Of a DNA stretch of 64,000 nucleotides, positions 1-6,397 are shown piece by piece (position 1 is the stretch's first letter; each line of letters opens with the position of its first letter). Made by a program: the position numbers and the translations under genes. The DNA comes from an uncultured Bacteroidia bacterium (GTDB lineage: Bacteria; Bacteroidota; Bacteroidia; Bacteroidales; ML635J-15), in contig CADCCZ010000005.1 in NCBI GenBank assembly GCA_902800045.1, positions 62,001 through 126,000 on the forward strand, given 5' to 3'. The notes under the pieces were generated by a model. It had not been told where the DNA came from. It saw nothing but the letters and a program-made list of their open reading frames with translations, and searched no databases.

Positions 1-1200
1 TGCATTTGCAATTTCCTGAAGCAGAACAGTTTTACCAGTCTTAGGCTGAGCAACTATAAGACCGCGCTGTCCCTTTCCTATCGGTGTGAACAAATCGACA
101 ACCCTTGTCGAAAGATTTGCATGTCCCTTACCTGTAATGTTGAACTTCTCGGTCGGGAACAAAGGTGTAAGATGGTCGAACGGAATTCTATCGCGAACCA
201 AAGCCGGATCCAAACCATTTATGCTTATTATCTTAGTCAACGGGAAATACTTTTCGCCTTCTTTTGGCGGACGTACCAGACCTTCGATGGTATCACCAGT
301 CTTAAGGCCGAAAAGCTTTATCTGCGACTGCGAAACATATACATCATCGGGCGAATTCAGGTAATGATAATCCGACGAACGCAGGAAACCGTAGTTTTCT
401 GGCATAATTTCGAGTACACCTGTTACGGTTACAATTCCCGAAAAATCGTAATTTGCCTTTGGCTCTTCGGCTGGCTGATTCTGCGGAGCATTGGGCTGCT
501 GACGGTTTTCTTCGAGCGGCAACTGCTGCTGACGTGGCTGGCCTTGCTGCTGATTGTTATTATTTTCATTGCGTTGCTGATTGTTACGCTGCTGGTCGAA
601 ACGCTGGTACGGCTTTCTGAAATCCTGGCGGTTCTGCTGCTGAGCATCGCCATTCTGCTGGTAATTTGCAGTTTCTACTTTCGAAACTGTTTCGCCAGAC
701 ACTCTTGCCACCGGTTCGGCATTCATCTTCTGTCCTCTCTGGTTCTCCTGATTGTTGAATACTAACTTTGCACCGGCACCAGTTTCGTCCAAATGCGTTG
801 TCATTATAGGCGACTGAATTCTTGCCCTGCGCTGACGTACTCTGGGTTCCGACATGGAATCATTTGCAGATCCCTGATTGTCGTCTATCAATACGGGAAC
901 CGTTTCTTCTACATTACGAACCCGTGGAGGACGGCCACGTCTAGGCTTTTGTTCATTATTTTCAACACTTTGACTACGATTTACATTGCTTTCTTTCAAC
1001 GGTGCCATAATATCTGTTACACCAATCAGCAAATCATCATCATCGTCATCTTCTTCCTCGAAGTCAGGATCTTCAGTATCCTGTATCCTTCTTATCAAAT
1101 CTTGCTTTCTGAACGCTTCTACTCTCTTGATGCCCAATCCCTTTGCATATTCGCGCAACTCGGGCAACAACATATCGTTCAACTCTGAATAACTTTTCAT
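1..1200 (-). CDS. rho: Transcription termination factor Rho, N-terminal 400 residues (cut by left edge)
   Basis: Rho is the hexameric RNA-dependent ATPase that ends transcription. The frame is open from an ATG at 1200 to the window edge, 400 codons. Residues 1-40 resemble the Rho N-terminal helical domain (start MKSYSELNDMLLPELREYAK). Next comes an acidic stretch (EEEDDDDDD), then about 200 residues of Arg/Gln/Asn-rich low complexity, as is usual in Bacteroidota Rho. The cold-shock-like RNA-binding domain follows (ENYGFLRSSDYNYL), then the start of the ATPase domain with the Walker A region QPKTGKTVLLQEIA just before the edge. The rest of the gene lies outside the window. It has its own promoter and a long leader. 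Identification is firm. Confidence 0.95.
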   Translation of the reverse strand, partial: MKSYSELNDMLLPELREYAKGLGIKRVEAFRKQDLIRRIQDTEDPDFEEEDDDDDDLLIGVTDIMAPLKESNVNRSQSVENNEQKPRRGRPPRVRNVEETVPVLIDDNQGSANDSMSEPRVRQRRARIQSPIMTTHLDETGAGAKLVFNNQENQRGQKMNAEPVARVSGETVSKVETANYQQNGDAQQQNRQDFRKPYQRFDQQRNNQQRNENNNNQQQGQPRQQQLPLEENRQQPNAPQNQPAEEPKANYDFSGIVTVTGVLEIMPENYGFLRSSDYHYLNSPDDVYVSQSQIKLFGLKTGDTIEGLVRPPKEGEKYFPLTKIISINGLDPALVRDRIPFDHLTPLFPTEKFNITGKGHANLSTRVVDLFTPIGKGQRGLIVAQPKTGKTVLLQEIANA

Positions 1201-1356
1201 TCTTAAAGTTAAATGTTATAAAAATAAAATTTCAAAACTTATGTTTTTTCCCACCAGACTCGGTGGCATTAAAATTAATTGACATATTACCAATTTTCCA
1301 AACCCTACAAGCGGTCGAACAAATATTTCTACTTTGATTTTTAATCTTCAGAAATG

Positions 1357-1374
1357 AATTGATAATTATCAATT
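1357..1374. promoter_or_regulatory. 18-bp perfect palindrome at the predicted rho transcription start
   Basis: AATTGATAA is followed directly by its reverse complement TTATCAATT. It lies just downstream of the rho -7 element, where an operator would be expected. It could also be one of the AATTATCAATT-rich intergenic sequences seen at 24900 and 42570. Confidence 0.4.
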
Positions 1375-1380
1375 GCAGTG

Positions 1381-1388
1381 CAAAGATA
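1381..1388 (-). promoter_or_regulatory. rho promoter, -7 element TATCTTTG
   Basis: This matches the Bacteroidota consensus TAnnTTTG on the minus strand. A TTG lies about 21 bp upstream as a possible -33 element. Start of transcription is predicted near 1374. Confidence 0.6.
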
Positions 1389-1503
1389 CAGCTTTTCGCT
1401 GTAAAACAAGCATTTTAGCCTATTTTTTTTCCACAATGGCACAATAGGCACAAGTTCCTATTTACCAACGCATTGAAACATTTATTAACACGTAAAATAT
1501 CTG

Positions 1504-1540
1504 CAAAACAAAGGCGGCTGCCACCGACAGCCCTTTGTTT
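1504..1540 (-). terminator. Hairpin at the 3' end of pheT
   Basis: The arms around AAAGGCGGCTG and CAGCCCTTTG pair, and TTTTG follows on the minus strand. One arm overlaps the pheT stop codon. The T-run is short, so terminator strength is uncertain. Confidence 0.45.
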
Positions 1541-3971
1541 ACCTTACTTTTGCGCCAAGTTCCTTCTCGTAGAACATTATCAGCTTCTGCATAATCTTGT
1601 CGATTTGCTTGTCGGTCATAGTCTTTTCGGTGTCCTCGAGTTCGAAGCTCAATGCATACGAAATCTTGCCAGGCTCAAGGTTCTTGCCTTCATAGACATC
1701 GAACAGACCGACCTCAACAATATGCTTCGGTTCGGTGCGGCGTGCAACTTCTTCCAACTGGGCGTAGGTTACCGACTTGTCGATGAGCAAAGCAAGGTCG
1801 CGGCGTACACGCGGGAACTTCGAAATAGGCTGGTACTCTATCTTGTGAGTCTTGGCGAACTTCAGAAGCACATCCCAGTTGATTTCGGCATAGAAAACAT
1901 CCTGGTCGATGTCCATCTTCTTGAGCAAGGCCTTCGAAACAACTGCTATGCGGGCGACTTCCTTGTCCTTCAGCTTGAACGACTGGAAAGTGCTGAACTT
2001 TTCATCCGACGAAACCTCGAACTTCAATGCCGACATATCAATGCCAATTTTCTTGAGCACTGCAGCAACGCCCGACTTCAGCATGAAGTAGTCGGTAGGA
2101 TTGTCCTTCAGGTTCCAGCTCAGCGGATTGCGCTTGCCAGTAATCCACATTCCGATGTACTGTGTTTCGCTGTATGCGGTGATGTCGGAAATCTGCTTGT
2201 CGGCATTATAATAATAGGTACGGCCGAACTCGAAGAACTTAAGGTCTCCGTTCTTGTAGTTGAGGTTGGCCTTTATGCTGTTGAGACCGCCATAAAGCAG
2301 CGACGGACGCATAACGTTCAGTTCGCGGCTCAACGGATTGTAAATCTTCACGATGCGGTTTGCATATTCGCTGTTTTCGGCAATATCGTCGGCAGAAATC
2401 ATTGAGAGGCACATTATTTCGGTGTAGCCCATGCCTGTGAGCACATCCGAAACAAGATTCATCATCTTCTGCGGTTCTGGCTTTTCGGGATAGTTGATGC
2501 TGAACGAAATGTGGTTCGGCACCTCGATGTTGTTGTAACCGTAGATTCTCATGATGTCCTCAACTACGTCGGCTTCGCCGGTTACATCGACCCTGTAGGT
2601 CGGGATTTCGAGTTTCAGGTCGCGACCTTTGTCCTCGAGAATCTTCATATCGAGCAGACCGATGATTTCGCGCACGCGGGCTTCGGGAATTTCCTTGCCG
2701 ATGAGCGCATTGCCACGGTCGATGTTGTAATCTACTATTGCCGGTTCGATTGGATTTGGATACACATCGGTAATTTCGGAAGCAATACGACCGCAGCCCA
2801 TCTCAACAATCAGGCTTGCGGCACGGCGCAATGCGTAAGGCACCATGTTGATGTCAACACCGCGCTCGAAATGGAACGACGCATCGGTCTTCAAGCCGTG
2901 GAACTTGGAAGTTTTGCGGATTGAAACCGGGCTAAAATATGCAGCCTCGATGAAAACATTCTTTGTTTCGTTCGAAATGCCCGACTTCTGACCGCCGAAC
3001 ACACCGCCGATGCACATTGGCTCCTCGGCATTGCAAATCATAAGGTCGTGAGCCGAAAGTTTGCGTTCAACACCATCGAGAGTAACAAATGGAGTTCCCT
3101 CTGCGACATTCTTCACGATAATCTGCTTGCCGGCAATCTTGTCGGCGTCGAATGTATGAAGCGGATTTCCGGTTTCGTACAATACGAAATTGCTGACATC
3201 CACGATATTGTTTATAGGATTCAAGCCGACCGATTTCAGGCGGTTCTTCAGCCATTCGGGCGATTCCTGCACCTTCACGTCGGTAAGGCTGATGCCCATA
3301 TAGCGGCGGCAAGACTCGGTATTTTCTATCTTGATGTCGATTTTGATTTCATTCTTTGGATTCTCGGTGATTTCGGCCTTGGGGATATTGTATTTTATAC
3401 CCTTTACGGCAGCCACATCGCGTGCTGCGCCTATGTGCGAAGCACCATCGATACGGTTTGGAGTGATGTCGATTTCGATGGCGGTGTCGTTTTCTACCTT
3501 GAAATACTCCGAAGCGGGCGTACCCACCTTGGCGTCGGCTGGCAGAACCATGATTCCGTCGTGCGAAGTGCCGATATTCATCTCGTCCTCGGCGCAAATC
3601 ATACCCTCCGACGGTTCGCCGCGCAGCTTCGACTTCTTGATTTCGAACACACCGTCCTTGGCGTAAATCTTAGTACCAATGGTTGCCACCACGACCTTCT
3701 GTCCGGCTGCCACATTCGGCGCACCGCACACAATATGCAGAGGTTCTTCGCCACCTACATTGACGGTTGTAACGTGCAGATGGTCGGAATTCGGGTGTGC
3801 CTCGCAGGTCAAAACCTCGCCGATTACGAAGCCCTTGAGCCCGCCTATTACCGACGAAACTTCTTCAGTACCATCAACTTCGAGACCAACACTTGTCAAT
3901 ATTTTTGCCAATTCTTCGGGCGATTCGTCGAACGCCACATAATTCTTAAGCCAGTTGTATGAAATCTTCAT
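1539..3971 (-). CDS. pheT: Phenylalanine--tRNA ligase beta subunit
   Basis: Beta chain of the alpha2-beta2 cytoplasmic enzyme that charges tRNA-Phe. It is 810 residues, normal for the long bacterial form. Visible domains in order: an OB-fold tRNA-binding domain near residues 40-150 (CEAHPNSDHLHVTTV), a B3/B4 editing domain, a B5 domain, the core catalytic-like domain (DLKFFEFGRTY), and a C-terminal anticodon-binding FDX-ACB domain (PISKFPRVRRDLALLI). The start MKISYNWLKNYV is the standard family start and lies 20 bp downstream of a TACTTTTG promoter element. pheS is not adjacent, so the two subunit genes are unlinked here. Confidence 0.97.
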   Translation of the reverse strand: MKISYNWLKNYVAFDESPEELAKILTSVGLEVDGTEEVSSVIGGLKGFVIGEVLTCEAHPNSDHLHVTTVNVGGEEPLHIVCGAPNVAAGQKVVVATIGTKIYAKDGVFEIKKSKLRGEPSEGMICAEDEMNIGTSHDGIMVLPADAKVGTPASEYFKVENDTAIEIDITPNRIDGASHIGAARDVAAVKGIKYNIPKAEITENPKNEIKIDIKIENTESCRRYMGISLTDVKVQESPEWLKNRLKSVGLNPINNIVDVSNFVLYETGNPLHTFDADKIAGKQIIVKNVAEGTPFVTLDGVERKLSAHDLMICNAEEPMCIGGVFGGQKSGISNETKNVFIEAAYFSPVSIRKTSKFHGLKTDASFHFERGVDINMVPYALRRAASLIVEMGCGRIASEITDVYPNPIEPAIVDYNIDRGNALIGKEIPEARVREIIGLLDMKILEDKGRDLKLEIPTYRVDVTGEADVVEDIMRIYGYNNIEVPNHISFSINYPEKPEPQKMMNLVSDVLTGMGYTEIMCLSMISADDIAENSEYANRIVKIYNPLSRELNVMRPSLLYGGLNSIKANLNYKNGDLKFFEFGRTYYYNADKQISDITAYSETQYIGMWITGKRNPLSWNLKDNPTDYFMLKSGVAAVLKKIGIDMSALKFEVSSDEKFSTFQSFKLKDKEVARIAVVSKALLKKMDIDQDVFYAEINWDVLLKFAKTHKIEYQPISKFPRVRRDLALLIDKSVTYAQLEEVARRTEPKHIVEVGLFDVYEGKNLEPGKISYALSFELEDTEKTMTDKQIDKIMQKLIMFYEKELGAKVR

Positions 3972-3991
3972 CGTAAATCAATTTTGGGATG

Positions 3992-3999
3992 CAAAAGTA
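3992..3999 (-). promoter_or_regulatory. pheT promoter, -7 element TACTTTTG
   Basis: TAnnTTTG match on the minus strand, 20 bp upstream of the pheT ATG. The leader would be about 14 nt. Confidence 0.6.
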
Positions 4000-4111
4000 A
4001 TAAATATTTACGATTTGATGATTTGAAAATTTGAGAATTCAATAATTTGAGGAATTAACTGACGCTGAGTTAAAGTTTGATGATTTGAAGAGCAACGCTG
4101 GTTTCTGTAGA

Positions 4112-4139
4112 AGACGCAAAATTTTGCGTCTGTACAATC
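4112..4139. repeat. Dispersed intergenic palindrome, copy 1
   Basis: The perfect 20-bp palindrome AGACGCAAAATTTTGCGTCT is followed by TGTACAATC. Same architecture as eight other intergenic sites in the window. Confidence 0.6.
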
Positions 4140-4160
4140 GAATAAATAATGTAGCGTTTT

Positions 4161-4231
4161 CCTTGTCCATGATTTCCTTGCGTGTTCGTATTTCCTGTAT
4201 AGTCATATTCCCATTTTGTTCACAAAGATAA
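4161..4231 (-). repeat. Duplicated promoter/start block, copy A
   Basis: About 70 bp nearly identical to 4562-4630. Read on the minus strand it holds a TATCTTTG element (4223-4230), an ATG and about a dozen codons, then unrelated sequence. It is the orphaned 5' end of a RhuM-type gene. Confidence 0.6.
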
Positions 4232-4319
4232 CTTTATTTTACGATTTGGGATTTACGATTTTGGATTTTTTAATTGGAGAAAATGGAGGTGATGTTCGGG
4301 TGTTAGTGAGTCGGACATT

Positions 4320-4571
4320 GGGAGAAATGTATTGCATTTACTTTTTGATTACCTTCTTGTCGAACTAATAAGAATTTCTTATAAGTTCGATTTAAATTCA
4401 GTTCATCATCTATATACTTGATATATGCATAGATATATTCTCTTGTGTAGTATTATATATATCCGCTAGTTGAGCCTGCGTCAGCCAAATATCCTCATCG
4501 GCAAAGCGAACATTTACGCTTACCCTACCTTCGTCGTCTTTATATAAAATTAGTTTGTTCTCCTTGTCCAT
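4320..4571 (-). pseudogene. RhuM-family protein relic (truncated, frameshifted)
   Basis: From the ATG at 4571 the minus strand reads MDKENKLILYKDDEGRVSVN, then VRFADEDIWLTQAQLADIYN and TTQENISMHISSI before a stop. A one-base frame change continues the family pattern as YIDDELNLNRTYKKFLLVRQ and EGNQKVNAIHF, after which similarity ends. This matches the N-terminal part of RhuM/Fic-associated DNA-binding proteins (pattern WLTQAQ-A-LF-TT--NIS-HI). The family is about 300 residues and only about 85 are left here. The promoter is intact (4623-4630) and its upstream region resembles that of the neighbouring Fic gene. RhuM genes often sit beside Fic genes, which fits. Confidence 0.7.
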
Positions 4572-4630
4572 GATTCCTTGCGTGTTCGTATTTCCTGTAT
4601 AGTCATATTTCTATTTTGCTCACAAAGGTA
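4562..4630 (-). repeat. Duplicated promoter/start block, copy B, with TACCTTTG promoter
   Basis: Pairs with 4161-4231. The -7 element TACCTTTG is at 4623-4630 on the minus strand and would drive the RhuM relic. Confidence 0.55.
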
Positions 4631-4650
4631 CAAAAAATCCACCGATTTTC

Positions 4651-4722
4651 TCCTTTTATTTTCCTCCCCACAATCGAAATTGAAAAAAAGCTATTGATTC
4701 GGGGGAAATGAGATTTGGATGA
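4651..4722 (-). repeat. Promoter-upstream repeat shared with the Fic gene (copy 1)
   Basis: About 70 bp that aligns by eye with 5898-5970 at roughly 75-80% identity (shared pieces TTTATTTTCC, CAATCGAA, TTGAAAAA, AAATGAGAT). Each copy ends 21-23 bp upstream of a TAnnTTTG promoter. Confidence 0.5.
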
Positions 4723-4789
4723 AAATTTGAAGGATTTGAAGATTGCATTGTAGTGGCACAATGCTTTGCGCTCGCGGGTCAATGACTCA

Positions 4790-5827
4790 TCAGTCGCTAA
4801 TCACCTCCCAGAAACCGCCTTTGTCGGGTCCTACACGACGGATGACACCGTCTTCCTGCATACGCTTGATATGCTTTGAAAGTGCACTTCGGTTGATTCC
4901 AAGCGACTCAGACATTTGGGCGGTAGTAATGTGCGGATTGCTAGAAATGAGAGCGATAATGGCATCGCGTGTTTTCTGTCCACTTTTTCTGTCCACCTTT
5001 TGTTTTTTCTGTCCACCTTTTCTGTCCACTTCATCTTGCAAAGCCACCTCGTATTGCTTTATATCGCTCTGAAGATGAGCGATGTGAAGGCGAGCCATAC
5101 AATCGAGAAAAATATTTATGTCGTCGTTTTCGCGAGTATCCACTAGTGCCTGTATGTATGCCTCCTTGTCTTCTTTTAACACTTTGGTCGGCAAAACGCC
5201 AAACTCAATCTGGAGCAGGTTCATAAGCAAACGACTCATCCTGCCATTTCCATCTGCCCACGGATGAATGGTCACCAATTCGTAATGAGCCCAGAAACTA
5301 AGGTCGTATATAGCGCTCACATCCGACACGTCAATTGCCTTTCTCCGTCTGTTCAATTCTTCACAAAAAGCTTCAAGACGAGCTGGCACTTTCTGATACG
5401 ACATATACGACTTGCCGCCAAATCCTGCAGTAACATTCAGTTTGCGCAACTCACCTTTTGCAGCAGAAAAGTCTCCACTTGCAGAATGATACTCACTACC
5501 GGTGCGAGCCATAACTTTTGATGCAAGCAGGACAAGCCATTCGACCGTAATTGGTTCATGACGCAAAATCCATTGCATCCCATATTCGTATGCTGCCTTT
5601 AAATCAAGGTTCATCATCTGCTCGACCACTGTGCGCTTGCTACTTGTAATACCTTCGTCGAAAAGCAAAATAGCTTCAACTTCAGTAACTGTTGAGCCTT
5701 CTATAGCCGTAGAATGCGTGATAATGGAATACAAATAGAATTTGTTGTAGTCTATCTGCTCCGACATGCCTGACTCTTGATGTTGCTCAAGCAATTTTAG
5801 CAATATGTTTCTATTCTCATTAGTCAT
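4790..5827 (-). CDS. Fic family protein with C-terminal winged helix
   Basis: Fic proteins usually transfer AMP (sometimes other NMPs) to a protein hydroxyl. At 345 residues this protein has the full core motif HPWADGNGRMSR near residues 187-198 (consensus HPFxxGNGR) and an N-terminal STAIEG near residue 39, matching the [S/T]xxxE[G/N] autoinhibitory helix of class II Fic proteins. The C-terminal ~65 residues form a winged-helix domain (TTAQMSESLGINRSALSKHI), joined by a basic linker with the repeated pieces VDRKGGQKK and VDRKSGQK. This is the standalone chromosomal architecture, not a Fic-antitoxin pair. It sits 3' of the NUDIX/DUF2075 genes with its own promoter. Targets are unknown. Confidence 0.93.
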   Translation of the reverse strand: MTNENRNILLKLLEQHQESGMSEQIDYNKFYLYSIITHSTAIEGSTVTEVEAILLFDEGITSSKRTVVEQMMNLDLKAAYEYGMQWILRHEPITVEWLVLLASKVMARTGSEYHSASGDFSAAKGELRKLNVTAGFGGKSYMSYQKVPARLEAFCEELNRRRKAIDVSDVSAIYDLSFWAHYELVTIHPWADGNGRMSRLLMNLLQIEFGVLPTKVLKEDKEAYIQALVDTRENDDINIFLDCMARLHIAHLQSDIKQYEVALQDEVDRKGGQKKQKVDRKSGQKTRDAIIALISSNPHITTAQMSESLGINRSALSKHIKRMQEDGVIRRVGPDKGGFWEVISD

Positions 5828-5867
5828 ACTATTTATTTATCGCTACAGGATCGGCATTTTTATCGCA

Positions 5868-5875
5868 CAAAAATA
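5868..5875 (-). promoter_or_regulatory. Fic gene promoter, -7 element TATTTTTG
   Basis: TAnnTTTG match on the minus strand, about 40 nt upstream of the Fic ATG. The surrounding GTATTTTTGTG is also found at 8518-8528 in front of the DUF2075 gene. Confidence 0.6.
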
Positions 5876-5897
5876 CATAATATTTCATAAATAGCTC

Positions 5898-5970
5898 TCC
5901 ATTTATTTTCCACCCCGCAATCGAATTTGAAAAAGAATTGCTTTTTGGGAAAAATGAGATGCAGATAGGA
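5898..5970 (-). repeat. Promoter-upstream repeat shared with the RhuM relic (copy 2)
   Basis: Imperfect copy of 4651-4722 in the same orientation, directly upstream of the Fic promoter. Confidence 0.5.
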
Positions 5971-5989
5971 AAGCAAAGAAACGATTGAA

Positions 5990-6394
5990 CTATTCGGAAA
6001 TGGTGAATAGCTGAACTTTAAGTTTATCTATAACAACCTCATCGGCAGGCAACCATTTTACGCTATCTAGTTGTTCTACAGAAAGCCATCTCGCTGCTTC
6101 ATGTTCAAGCAAACACAATTCGCCATTGACAACTTCACACCAATAACAATGCATTGTCAAATGAAATTTTGGATAATCCCAATTTACAGTATCAACAAGT
6201 CTTTCAACTGCAATTTTTGTGTCCAATTCTTCCAAAATCTCACGTTTAAGCGCTTCTTCTGGTGTTTCTCCCAATTCAATTTTTCCGCCGGGGAACTCCC
6301 ACCAATCCTTCCAATCACCACTTCCTCGTTGAGTTGCGAAAATTCGATTGTCATTATCATGAATAATGGCTGCTACGACTTCTATATTTTTCAT
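5990..6394 (-). CDS. NUDIX hydrolase, MutT/8-oxo-dGTP diphosphatase-like
   Basis: NUDIX enzymes hydrolyse nucleoside diphosphates linked to another moiety. This 134-residue protein has the complete NUDIX box GGKIELGETPEEALKREILE followed by EL, near residues 37-58, giving GX5EX7REUXEEXGU apart from the final glycine. The short single-domain layout, N-terminal VVAAIIHDNDNRIFATQRGS and C-terminal LPADEVVIDKL match the MutT-like (d)NTP pyrophosphatases. The start lies only 3 bp after the stop of the DUF2075 nuclease-helicase, so the two are almost surely co-transcribed and perhaps act together. A plain oxidised-nucleotide clean-up role remains possible. Confidence 0.9.
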   Translation of the reverse strand: MKNIEVVAAIIHDNDNRIFATQRGSGDWKDWWEFPGGKIELGETPEEALKREILEELDTKIAVERLVDTVNWDYPKFHLTMHCYWCEVVNGELCLLEHEAARWLSVEQLDSVKWLPADEVVIDKLKVQLFTISE

Positions 6395-6397
6395 GCA

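Larger units (their letters stand above)
1201..1538. other. Intergenic rho/pheT: rho leader and promoter, no gene
   Basis: There is no credible coding sequence. The stretch holds the rho promoter, a leader of roughly 170 nt before the rho ATG, an 18-bp palindrome near the predicted transcription start, and the hairpin behind pheT. Confidence 0.7.
3972..4789. other. 818-bp gene-poor stretch with decayed sequence
   Basis: Contains TTTGATGATTTGA-type simple repeats just upstream of pheT, one copy of the dispersed palindrome family, two copies of a ~70-bp promoter-plus-start block (4161-4231 and 4562-4630), and a broken RhuM-family gene. No intact gene was found. Confidence 0.75.

Noticed and set aside
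121..765. Plus-strand open frame of 214 codons across the rho gene
   Set aside because: It is antisense to rho and shows low-complexity hydrophobic sequence produced by the Gln/Asn-rich region; no domain.
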